Assembly: GCF_001426225.1 (NCBI RefSeq)
Contig: NZ_LMRT01000014.1
Coordinates: 74,464-138,463, forward strand
DNA: 64,000 bases
Reading direction: 5' to 3'
Source of the DNA: Allobosea sp. Leaf344
Lineage (GTDB): Bacteria; Pseudomonadota; Alphaproteobacteria; Rhizobiales; Beijerinckiaceae
Part shown: positions 26,714-34,982 of the stretch, piece by piece
Position numbering within the stretch: position 1 is the stretch's first letter
How the letters are laid out: each line of letters opens with the position of its first letter
Notes under the pieces: generated by a model
Database searches by the model: none
Seen by the model: only the letters and a program-made list of their open reading frames with translations
What the model was told of the DNA's origin: nothing
Translations under genes and position numbers: made by a program

Positions 26714-27197
26714 TCGCTTTGTGCCGGCGGGCGAATTCCCCGCAAGGGGGCTTCCCTTTCTCCGTACGGCTAGCATTGCTGTCAGCGTCAGGTCGGCCCG
26801 CATCGTCCTGCGGTTCGAGCCTGACCTGCCCCCGATTTCCTGGACCGGTTAAAGTTGGAAAATTCCAGTTTAGCGGTGCGACTTCCTTTCTCAGCATTGG
26901 CGGAAGCCTGCGGCGCTGGATAAGCTGAGGCAGGCGCTCGGCCGCCAGCGCATCTCGATACTGCGCCGAACGCGTGTCATCGTGCGTCTCATGTGGCGAA
27001 TGTCTGGTTCGCGGTAGACTGCCAACTTCGGCTTTTGGCGCATTGATGCGCGACGCCGCAGGTCGGGACCGGTTTCGACCCGGGCCGAGCGACGCCGTAT
27101 CCGACGACCGACGCCCACTTGCGGACGCCGGGACCCGCCCCGTACATTACAACCTGAGAAACGATGACCTGGAAATCAGGCTTGGCGAGGAAACGGC
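26714..27197. promoter_or_regulatory. region upstream of the AraC gene, with repeat copy B
   Basis: No gene was recognised in these 484 bp. The middle is repeat copy B. The last about 150 bp should contain the promoter of the AraC-type gene at 27198. Confidence 0.45.
26887..27030 (+). repeat. dispersed repeat, copy B (about 144 bp)
   Basis: Second copy of the repeat at 24636-24780, same orientation, with about one difference in eight bases. Directly after it the sequence CGGCTTTTGGCGCAT (27029-27043) occurs again at 40613-40627, beside the second copy of the small membrane peptide. This ties the three sites to one repeat family. Confidence 0.75.
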
Positions 27198-28043
27198 ATG
27201 TCGGATGCCTTGCGCATCGCGCACGGAGCCTTTGGACGGGTGGCGCTGCTGGACATGGACCGAAGTCTGGTCCGGCACGCGCATCCCCATTGCCATGTCC
27301 TGCTCAAGGTCGATGGCGACGACACCCAGTTTCTCGTCGGCGACCATGTCGCCCCGCTGACCGATGATCTCGCCGTGCTGGTCAACGCCTGGGAGCCGCA
27401 CGCCTATATTCATGATCCAAGGCGCAGGAACGCCCTCATTCTGGCGCTCTATATCGAGCCCGAATGGCTGCGCAGCTTCCGGCCGAACTGGGCCGCCAGC
27501 GGCGCGCCCGGCTTCTTCGAGCAGTCGGCCGGCGTGGTAACCGCCCATATCCGCCAGACCGCGCTCGATCTCGCGGCCGAGATGGTGCATGAGCCCGGCG
27601 CCTCGCGCCGGCAGGAGCATCTGCTGTCCGAACTGATGATTGCCGTGATCGAGCGCTTCACGCCCTGGCGGACGATCGGCGCCTCCCTGCGCGAAATCGC
27701 CCGTTCGAACGCGATCGACTGGCGGGTGGGGCGCGCGATCTCGCTGATGCGGACGAACCCAGCCGCCCCGCTCAGCATCGAGAAGCTGGCGAAATCGGCC
27801 GGTCTGTCGCGGGCGCATTTCTTCCGCCTGTTCGAGGAGTCCACCGGCGTCACGCCGCATGTCTTCCTGAACGTGCTCAAGGTCGAGATCGCCGTCGGCG
27901 CGATCGTCGAGGGCGACGAGACCTTCGCGGTGCTGAGCGACCGGCTCGGCTTCAGTGCGCCCGCCCATTTTACCCGCTTCTTCCGCGACCATTGCAGCGT
28001 CGCACCCAGCGAGTTCCGCCAGGTGGCGCGGCTGGGCCGGTAA
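27198..28043 (+). CDS. AraC family transcriptional regulator
   Basis: A 281-residue regulator. The N-terminal half is a cupin-like effector domain (HAHPHCHVLLKVDGD, about residues 27-41, has candidate ligand histidines). The C-terminal two helix-turn-helix units span about 175-275 (LSIEKLAKSAGLSRAHFFR and SDRLGFSAPAHFTRFFRDH). It precedes the molybdenum hydroxylase operon by 172 bp in the same direction, so it is the probable activator of that cluster and would bind between 28044 and 28215. The start ATG at 27198 gives full domains. Confidence 0.9.
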   Translation: MSDALRIAHGAFGRVALLDMDRSLVRHAHPHCHVLLKVDGDDTQFLVGDHVAPLTDDLAVLVNAWEPHAYIHDPRRRNALILALYIEPEWLRSFRPNWAASGAPGFFEQSAGVVTAHIRQTALDLAAEMVHEPGASRRQEHLLSELMIAVIERFTPWRTIGASLREIARSNAIDWRVGRAISLMRTNPAAPLSIEKLAKSAGLSRAHFFRLFEESTGVTPHVFLNVLKVEIAVGAIVEGDETFAVLSDRLGFSAPAHFTRFFRDHCSVAPSEFRQVARLGR

Positions 28044-28215
28044 GGTCGGCAGTCGCTCGCGGAACCGCGATCGCCCTCATGCGACCGCAGACCGCCCATC
28101 ATTTTGAGACTTTTCGGTAAGATGCGAGACCCAGCGGGATCGCGCCCCGTCCCCTGATCGCAGAGCCTCCCGCCCCAGACGCCCGTCAGAGCGCGTCGCC
28201 GGGAGCAAGCGTCAG

Positions 28216-31170
28216 GTGAAGATCGAAACCATCTCGTGGACGGGACAGTCGCTGGAGCGCGTCGAGGACGCGGCCCTGCTGACCGGCCGCGGGCGGTTCA
28301 TCGACGACCTCGGCGTCAGGCCCGGCACGCTCCATGCCGCCATCCTGCGTTCGCCGCATGCCCACGCCGACATTCTGTCCGTCGATGTCGCGGCGGCAGC
28401 CGTCATGCCGGGCGTCGCGGCGGTCATCACCGGCCGTGATCTGGCGAGGCTGACGACGCCGATGGTCGCGGGCCTCAAGGTTGCGGTCGAGAACTGGCCG
28501 ATGGCGGTCGAGCGCGTGCGCTATGTCGGCGAGCCGGTCGCCATCGTCGTCGCGGCTGACCGCTACCTCGCCGAGGACGGGCTGGACGCCATCGAGGTCG
28601 AATACCGCCCGCTGCCATGCGTCGTCGATCCGCTTGCGAGCCTCGAACCCGATGCGCCGGTACTGCACGACAGGGCTGGCGGCAACCTCGTCAGCGACCG
28701 CCGCTTTCGCTACGGCGATCCCAAGGCCGCCTTCGCCAAAGCCGCGCACCGGGTCGAGGTTACGATCGCCTATCCGCGCAACACCGGCGCGCCGATGGAG
28801 ACGTTCGGCGTCGTCGCCGAATACGATCCCCATGAGGACGCCTACGACGTCCTCGCCAATTTCCAAGGCCCGTTCAGTATCCATGCGGTGCTGGCGCGCT
28901 GCCTGAAGGTGCCCGGCAACCGGCTGCGGCTGCGCATGCCGCCGGAATCGGGTGGCAGCTTCGGCGTCAAGCAGGGCGTCGCGCCCTATGCGGTGCTGAT
29001 CGGCGTCGCCGCGCGCATCGCAGGCGCGCCGGTCAAATGGATCGAGGACAGGCTCGAACATCTGGGCGCGGCGGTGGCCGCGACCAACCGCGTCACCACG
29101 CTCAAGGCCGCCGTGACCGCGGAAGGGCGTATCACCGCGCTGGACTGGGATCAGCTCGAGGATTGCGGAGCCTATCCGCGCGCGCCGGAGCCCGCCACGC
29201 TCTACCGCATGCACGGCAACATGACCGGGGCCTACGACATCGCGAATATCGCGATCCGCAATCGCGTCGTGCTGACCAACAAGGCCCCGACCGGCCTCGT
29301 GCGCGGCTTCGGCGGCCCGCAGGTCTATTATGCGCTCGAACGGCTGATGCAGCGCATAGCGGCCGAGCTCGGGCTCGATCCGCTCGCGGTGATCCGGACC
29401 AACCTGATCCCGGGCGGGGCGTTCCCCTATCGGACCGCCTCGGGCGCGCTCTACGATTCAGGCGATTACGTCAAAGCCTTCGATCTGGCTCTGGCCGAGG
29501 GCCGTCTCGCCGATGTCCAAGCCCGGCGCGACGCCGCCCGCGCGGCAGGCAGGCGATACGGCATCGGCTTCGCGGCCGTCGTCGAGCCGAGCGTCTCGAA
29601 TATGGGCTATATCACCACGGTCCTGACCGCAGCCGAGCGGCAGAAGGCCGGGCCCAAGAACGGCGCGCAGGCGACCGCGACGATTGCGCTCGATCCGGTC
29701 GGATCGGTCGGCGTCCATGTCGCCTCGGTGCCGCAAGGCCAGGGCCACCGCACGGTGCTGGCGCAGGTCGTTGCTGACGTGTTCGGCATGCCCTGCGAGG
29801 CGATCCGGGTCGTCGTCGATCTCGACACGGGCAAGGACGCCTGGTCGATCGCATCGGGCAATTATTCCAGCCGCTTCGCCGCCGCCGTCGCCGGCGCCGC
29901 CCATCTGGCGGCGACGCGACTGCGCGACAAACTGGCGATGATCGCGGCCGCACAGCTCGGCGTCGCGCCCGCACAGATCGGCTTTGCCGGCGGCGCGGTC
30001 TTTGCCAAGGGCAATCCCGCCAGCACGCTGCCCTTCGCCCGTGTGGCGGCGCTCTCGCACTGGTCGCCGGCCCTGCTGCCCGCAGGCGTCGACCAGGCGA
30101 TCCGCGAAACGGCCTTCTGGACGCCGCCCGAGCTGTCCGCGCCGGACGAGGAAGACCACGTCAACTCGTCGCTCTGTCACGGCTTCATCTTCGACATGGC
30201 CGGCGTCGAGGTCGATGCCGAAACCGGCAAAGTGCGGATCGACCGATACGTCACCATGCATGACTGCGGGCGAGTGCTGCATCCCGGCATGGTCGAGGGC
30301 CAGATCAGGGGTGGATTCGCGCAGGCGCTGGGCGCCACCTTCTACGAGGAACTGGCCTATGCAGACGACGGCGCGTTCCTGACCGGAACTTTCGCCGACT
30401 ATTTGCTGCCGACGGCGACCGAAACGCCCGACATCGAAATCCTGCATATCGAGACGCCCTCGCCCTTCACGCCGCTCGGCGCCAAGGGCGTCGGCGAAGG
30501 CAACTGCATGTCAACTCCGGTCTGCCTCGCCAATGCGGTCGCCGACGCGCTCGGGGTGGCGCAGCTCGACCTGCCGTTGACGCCGGCCCGCATCGCCGCC
30601 CTCGTCGCCGCGCCCGAGCCGGCCCTGCCCGAGTCCCATCGCGAACGCGCAGTTGGGCCGGGTGCGGCCAAGCCCGGAGATAGAACCCTGCGCGGGCAAG
30701 GGCAGGCTAGGGTCGCCGCGCCGCCCGACGTGGTCTGGGCGATGCTGCTCGATGTCGATGCGCTCGCCTCGATCATCCCCGGCTGCCACGGCGTCGAGAA
30801 GCTGTCGGAGACCCATTTCAAGGCGGATGTGACGATCGGCGTCGGCCCCGTCAAGGGCCGCTACAAGGCGCAGATCATGCTGTCGGATCTCGATGCGCCG
30901 CGCGCCGCGACCCTGTCCGGCTCGGTCTCGGGCGCGCTCGGCACCGGAGGCGGATCGGGCCGCGTGACGCTGACGACGGCAGGCGAGGGCGGCACGCTGA
31001 TCGCCTACACCTATGAGGCCGCAGTCGGCGGCAAGGTTGCCGCGATCGGCGGACGCCTGCTCGACGGCGCGGCCAAGGCCATCATCGGGCAGTTCTTCGC
31101 AGCGCTTTCGCGCCGGGCGGCGCCTGCCCGGCCCGGCTTCATCGCCCGCCTGCTCGGGAGGCGGCCATGA
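28216..31170 (+). CDS. molybdenum hydroxylase large subunit (CoxL/XdhA family) fused to a CoxG domain
   Basis: A 984-residue protein, about 200 longer than the family norm. Residues 1-about 800 are the molybdopterin-binding subunit: GRGRFIDD near the start, the Fe-S-facing and Moco loops PESGGSFG and GQGHRTVLAQ, and the active-site Glu in GAKGVGEGNCM (about 754-764). The loop that in form I CO dehydrogenase holds the AYRCSFR motif reads NYSSRF here (about 548), so CO is not the expected substrate. From about residue 825 a CoxG/SRPBCC domain follows (VVWAMLLDVDALASIIPGCH, FKADVTIGVGPVKGRY). CoxG is usually a separate protein that recruits the enzyme to the membrane. The start is GTG. Confidence 0.9.
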   Translation: MKIETISWTGQSLERVEDAALLTGRGRFIDDLGVRPGTLHAAILRSPHAHADILSVDVAAAAVMPGVAAVITGRDLARLTTPMVAGLKVAVENWPMAVERVRYVGEPVAIVVAADRYLAEDGLDAIEVEYRPLPCVVDPLASLEPDAPVLHDRAGGNLVSDRRFRYGDPKAAFAKAAHRVEVTIAYPRNTGAPMETFGVVAEYDPHEDAYDVLANFQGPFSIHAVLARCLKVPGNRLRLRMPPESGGSFGVKQGVAPYAVLIGVAARIAGAPVKWIEDRLEHLGAAVAATNRVTTLKAAVTAEGRITALDWDQLEDCGAYPRAPEPATLYRMHGNMTGAYDIANIAIRNRVVLTNKAPTGLVRGFGGPQVYYALERLMQRIAAELGLDPLAVIRTNLIPGGAFPYRTASGALYDSGDYVKAFDLALAEGRLADVQARRDAARAAGRRYGIGFAAVVEPSVSNMGYITTVLTAAERQKAGPKNGAQATATIALDPVGSVGVHVASVPQGQGHRTVLAQVVADVFGMPCEAIRVVVDLDTGKDAWSIASGNYSSRFAAAVAGAAHLAATRLRDKLAMIAAAQLGVAPAQIGFAGGAVFAKGNPASTLPFARVAALSHWSPALLPAGVDQAIRETAFWTPPELSAPDEEDHVNSSLCHGFIFDMAGVEVDAETGKVRIDRYVTMHDCGRVLHPGMVEGQIRGGFAQALGATFYEELAYADDGAFLTGTFADYLLPTATETPDIEILHIETPSPFTPLGAKGVGEGNCMSTPVCLANAVADALGVAQLDLPLTPARIAALVAAPEPALPESHRERAVGPGAAKPGDRTLRGQGQARVAAPPDVVWAMLLDVDALASIIPGCHGVEKLSETHFKADVTIGVGPVKGRYKAQIMLSDLDAPRAATLSGSVSGALGTGGGSGRVTLTTAGEGGTLIAYTYEAAVGGKVAAIGGRLLDGAAKAIIGQFFAALSRRAAPARPGFIARLLGRRP

Positions 31171-31994
31171 AGCCCGCAGCCTTCGACTATATCCGCGCCC
31201 GCGAACTTCCCGAGGCGCTGGAGGCGCTGGCCCGGCACGGCGCCGACGCCCGCGTCATTGCAGGCGGCCAGTCGCTGCTGCCGATGCTGAACATGCGGCT
31301 GGCGAGGCCGGCGGTGCTGATCGACATCATGGGCATCGCAGGGCTCGACCGGGTCGAGCGCGACGGTGACCTGATCGTCGTTCCGGCCGTTGTGCGCCAA
31401 GCGGCGCTGATGAAGCGGCCGGGGCTCTCCGGCGAACAGCCGCTGCTGGCAGCCGCGCTGCCCTGGCTCGGCCACTACCAGACGCGGGCCCGCGGAACCG
31501 TCTGCGGCTCGGCCGCCCATGCCGATCCGAGCGCCGAAATCCCGCTCTGCCTCGTCGCACTCGATGGCGAGGTCAGACTGCGTTCGCGCCGCAGGTGGCG
31601 CAGCGTCAGAGCTGCCGACTTCTTCGGCGGCATGATGGTGACGGACAAGGCCGATGACGAACTGATCGAGGCCGTCGCCTTTCCCGCCGCCATGACCGGA
31701 ACCGGCTACGCCTTCCGCGAGGTCGCGCGCCGCCACGGCGACTTCGCCATCGTCGGCTGCGCAGCGGTGGTGACGCGCGACGCCATTCATCTCGCGGTCG
31801 CCGGCGTTGCCGACAAGCCGCAGCGCCGCAGCTTCCCGCCCCTGAAGGGCTCGGCCCTAACGGATGCGCTAAACGGCTTCGCCTGGGATCTCGAAGCCCG
31901 CGACGATTTCCACGCGACCGCCCGGTTGCGGCGCGACCTCGTGCGCTCGCTTGGCCTGTCCACGATCGGGGAGGCCCAGCGATGCCTCGCCTAA
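31167..31994 (+). CDS. molybdenum hydroxylase FAD-binding subunit (CoxM-like)
   Basis: A 275-residue FAD subunit. The FAD-pyrophosphate motif is AGGQSLLPMLNMRLARPAVL (about residues 33-52), and the second conserved segment is GTVCGSAAHADPSAEIPL (about 111-128), close to the family TIGG...ADPA..lP pattern. It overlaps the large-subunit gene by 4 bp and the small-subunit gene by 13 bp. The subunit passes electrons from the Fe-S clusters to FAD and then to an acceptor, probably a quinone if membrane-bound. Confidence 0.92.
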   Translation: MKPAAFDYIRARELPEALEALARHGADARVIAGGQSLLPMLNMRLARPAVLIDIMGIAGLDRVERDGDLIVVPAVVRQAALMKRPGLSGEQPLLAAALPWLGHYQTRARGTVCGSAAHADPSAEIPLCLVALDGEVRLRSRRRWRSVRAADFFGGMMVTDKADDELIEAVAFPAAMTGTGYAFREVARRHGDFAIVGCAAVVTRDAIHLAVAGVADKPQRRSFPPLKGSALTDALNGFAWDLEARDDFHATARLRRDLVRSLGLSTIGEAQRCLA

Positions 31995-32518
31995 ACGCCG
32001 CGACGCGCCACCGCGTCGCCTTCACCCTGAACGGCCGGCCGGTCTCGCTGGAGGCCGAACCGCGCCTGCTCGCCACCGACGCACTGCGCCACGGGCTCGG
32101 CGCGACCGGAACACATGTCGGCTGCGAGCATGGCGTGTGCGGCGCCTGCACGATCCAGATCGACGGCCAACCGGCGCGCGCCTGCCTGACGCTTGCCGTC
32201 CAGCTCGAAGGGGCCGCCGTCACCACGGTCGAGGGTCTCGCGCCGGAGCGCGACCGGCTTTCGGTCATGCAGGCCGCCTTCCGGCGGAATCACGCGCTGC
32301 AATGCGGCTTCTGCACGGCCGGCATCCTGGTCTCGCTCGATGCCTATCTGCGCGAGCAGCCCGCGCCGAGCGAGCAGGATCTGCGCGAGGTCGTGGGCGG
32401 GCATCTGTGCCGCTGCACTGGCTACACGCCGATCATCAGGGCGGCGCTCGAAGCGGCCGCCTGTCTGCGGGGCGAGCCCTTATCGCAGCCATCGGACCGG
32501 GAACCCGCCCATGTTTGA
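31982..32518 (+). CDS. molybdenum hydroxylase [2Fe-2S] subunit (CoxS-like)
   Basis: A 178-residue small subunit. The N-terminal plant-type ferredoxin cluster is bound by Cys in GCEHGVCGACTIQI, with the last in ARACLTL. The second cluster has QCGFCTAGIL and LCRCTGYTPI. All eight Cys are present, so both clusters should form. The start overlaps the FAD-subunit stop by 13 bp and its stop overlaps the acyl-CoA ligase start by 8 bp, showing tight translational coupling through the cluster. Confidence 0.93.
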   Translation: MPRLNAATRHRVAFTLNGRPVSLEAEPRLLATDALRHGLGATGTHVGCEHGVCGACTIQIDGQPARACLTLAVQLEGAAVTTVEGLAPERDRLSVMQAAFRRNHALQCGFCTAGILVSLDAYLREQPAPSEQDLREVVGGHLCRCTGYTPIIRAALEAAACLRGEPLSQPSDREPAHV

Positions 32519-34055
32519 CCTTGGCACCAGCTTCGTCGCGAGCGTGGCGCGCGACCCCGGCGCGCTCGCGATCGTCGATGGCGACACCCGCCTGACCTAT
32601 GCGCAATGGCTGGACAGAATCTCGTCGCTCGTCGCCGCCTTCGACGGCATGGGCCTGAAGCCCGGCGACCGTCTCGTCACCGTGCTGCAGAATCGCTGGG
32701 AGGCGGCGAGCCTGCACTGGGCCTGCCAGCTCGCCGGTCTGACGATCGTCCCGATCAACTGGCGCGCCAAGCCCGACGAGATCGATTTCGTCATCGCCGA
32801 CTGCGGCGCCAAGGCGACCGCCTTCGAGCAGGTCGCGGGCCAGTCGATCGCCGGGAGCGAGCTGGCGCCGACGATCCCGCGCATCGCGGTCGGTCCCGAC
32901 GCCGGCGCGGCCGAACTCACCTTTGCGGAAATGGTCGCGACGCCGGCCCATGTCGCGACGCCGCGCGCGGCCGCCGACGCCTGGTCCCTGATGCTCTACA
33001 CCTCGGGCACCACGGCCAAGCCCAAGGGCGTGCCGCGCCGCCACCAGGCCGAGCGCATGGCCGCGCTCGCCCATGTCGCACAGAACCTCTACGGACAGGG
33101 CGAACGCACGCTCGGCGTGATGCCGCTCTATCATACGATGGGCGTGCGCTCGCTGCTGGCGATGTCGCTGATCGGCGGGGCCTTCATCTGCCTGCCGCGC
33201 TTCGACGTGGCGCGCGCGCTCGAGCTGATCGCGGCCGAAAAGGTCAGCAATCTCTATCTCGTGCCGACGCTCTATCACGACGTCGTCCACCACCCCGATT
33301 TCGCGCGAACCGACGTCTCCAGCGTCCGCAAGCTCGGCTTCGCCGGCGCGCCGATGACGGACGGTCTGCTGGGCAAGCTGACCGAGGCCTTCAAGCCGGA
33401 GCTTTTCGTCAATCACTACGGCTCTTCGGAGATCTACACCTTCACGGTCAACCAGAAGGCGGCCCTCAAGCCCGGCTGCGCCGGCAAGGCCGGCCTCAAC
33501 CAGCTCATTCGCGTCGTCAGGCTCGGAGCGGCCTCTGCGCATGATCTCGCCGCCCCGGGCGAGGAGGGTGAGATCGTCGCGCTCGCATCGAGCGACGAGG
33601 CGTTCGAGGGCTATTGGAAACGTCCCGAAGCCGACGCCAGATCGCTGCGCGACGGCTGGTACTTCACCGGCGACACCGGGTATTTCGATCCGGACGGTGA
33701 GCTCTTCGTCTCCGGGCGGGTCGACGACATGATCATCACCGGCGGCGAGAACGTCTCGCCGGTCGAGATCGAGAGCTGCCTGTCCCTGCATCCCGGCGTC
33801 TTCGAGGTCGCCGTCGTCGGCCTGCCCGACGAACGTTGGGGCAAGATCGTCGTCGCCTTCGTTCAGCGCACAGGCGCGGTGACCGCGCAGGAGCTCGACG
33901 CCCATTGCAAGGCGACGGGCCTCGCCAACTTCAAGCGCCCGCGCCGCTTCGAATTCGTCAAGGCCATCCCGAAATCGCCCGTCGGCAAGCTGCTGCGCCG
34001 CCAGCTCGTGGCCGGCGAGTACGAGCCCGAACGGCCCGACATCGCAGCCGAATGA
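32511..34055 (+). CDS. acyl-CoA synthetase (AMP-forming)
   Basis: A 514-residue ANL-superfamily ligase that would activate a carboxylic acid to its CoA thioester with ATP. Core motifs: YTSGTTAKPKGVPRRH (about residues 163-178), NHYGSSEIY (about 302), YFTGDTGYFD, GRVDDMIITGGENVSPVE (about 403-420) and the catalytic Lys in PKSPVGKLLRR near the end. The ATG at 32511 sits inside the end of the Fe-S subunit gene. Placement between an oxidising hydroxylase and a crotonase-fold enzyme suggests the acid is the cluster substrate or its hydroxylated product. Confidence 0.92.
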   Translation: MFDLGTSFVASVARDPGALAIVDGDTRLTYAQWLDRISSLVAAFDGMGLKPGDRLVTVLQNRWEAASLHWACQLAGLTIVPINWRAKPDEIDFVIADCGAKATAFEQVAGQSIAGSELAPTIPRIAVGPDAGAAELTFAEMVATPAHVATPRAAADAWSLMLYTSGTTAKPKGVPRRHQAERMAALAHVAQNLYGQGERTLGVMPLYHTMGVRSLLAMSLIGGAFICLPRFDVARALELIAAEKVSNLYLVPTLYHDVVHHPDFARTDVSSVRKLGFAGAPMTDGLLGKLTEAFKPELFVNHYGSSEIYTFTVNQKAALKPGCAGKAGLNQLIRVVRLGAASAHDLAAPGEEGEIVALASSDEAFEGYWKRPEADARSLRDGWYFTGDTGYFDPDGELFVSGRVDDMIITGGENVSPVEIESCLSLHPGVFEVAVVGLPDERWGKIVVAFVQRTGAVTAQELDAHCKATGLANFKRPRRFEFVKAIPKSPVGKLLRRQLVAGEYEPERPDIAAE

Positions 34056-34095
34056 CCAGCCGCATCACCCATTCCCGACTGAAAGGCCAGAGCCG

Positions 34096-34899
34096 ATGAA
34101 CGCCACTGCCCCGATCCACCCCGCGCTCACCGGGCTCGACGGATTCAGCGTCGAGATCGACGCCGCCCGCGAGCGCGCCGACATCATCCTGAACCGCCCG
34201 CCGATGAACGTGATCTCGATGCCGCAGCGCGACCAGCTGCGGAAGGTCTTCGAGGCGCTCGACGAGGACGACCGGGTCCGCGTCATCGTGCTGCGCGCCG
34301 TCGGCGAGCACTTCTCCTCCGGCGGCTACATCAAGGGCTTCCTCGAGGCCTCGCCAGAGCATGTCTCGAAACTCGCCTGGAACATCGCTGCGCCAGCGCG
34401 CTGCGCCAAGCCGGTCATCGTCGCCAATCGCGGTTACACCTTCGGCGTCGGCTTCGAGATTTCGCTCGCCTGCGACTTCCGCATCGTCTCGGAGACGGCA
34501 CAATATGCTCTGCCCGAGCAGAAGCTCGGTCAGATCCCGGGCTCGGGCGGCTCGGCGCGCCTGCAGAAGATCGTCGGGATCACTCGCACCAAGGACATCG
34601 TGATGCGCTCGAAGCGCATCCCGGGCCGGCAGGCGCTGGACTGGGGCATCGCCACCGAATGCGTGCCCGATGCCGAGCTCGAGGCCGCGACCGACCGGCT
34701 GGTCGACGAGTTGCGGGGCTTCTCGCCGATGGCGCAGCGCACCGCCAAGAAGCTGCTCAACGACACCGAGGACGCCTCGCTCTCGATCGCGATCGAGCTG
34801 GAGGGGCATTGCTACAGCCGCCTGCGCCAGTCGGACGATTTCCGAGAGGGCGTCGAGGCGTTTCATGCCAAGCGCGCGCCGAAATTCGTCGGGAGCTGA
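34096..34899 (+). CDS. crotonase-fold enoyl-CoA hydratase/isomerase-like protein
   Basis: A 267-residue crotonase-fold protein. The first oxyanion segment is unusual, HFSSGGYIKGFL instead of F.AGADI, and the second is RGYTFGVGFEIS. One catalytic Glu equivalent is kept (ALPEQKLGQIPGSGG), while the second position reads Asp (TRTKDIVM). A single acidic residue favours isomerase, hydrolase or C-C lyase chemistry over simple hydration. It lies 40 bp after the acyl-CoA ligase and 83 bp before the ABC substrate-binding gene. Confidence 0.88.
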   Translation: MNATAPIHPALTGLDGFSVEIDAARERADIILNRPPMNVISMPQRDQLRKVFEALDEDDRVRVIVLRAVGEHFSSGGYIKGFLEASPEHVSKLAWNIAAPARCAKPVIVANRGYTFGVGFEISLACDFRIVSETAQYALPEQKLGQIPGSGGSARLQKIVGITRTKDIVMRSKRIPGRQALDWGIATECVPDAELEAATDRLVDELRGFSPMAQRTAKKLLNDTEDASLSIAIELEGHCYSRLRQSDDFREGVEAFHAKRAPKFVGS

Positions 34900-34982
34900 G
34901 CCCACCCGCGCGGCGACGGACAAAGCCGCGCGGCTGACTGACGCCGTCCACCCAGAAAAAACCAACCCGGAGGGAAACGACC

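Noticed and set aside
28216..32518. Aerobic carbon monoxide dehydrogenase
   Set aside because: The active-site loop lacks the AYRCSFR motif, and the cluster carries an acyl-CoA ligase and organic-acid type importer.
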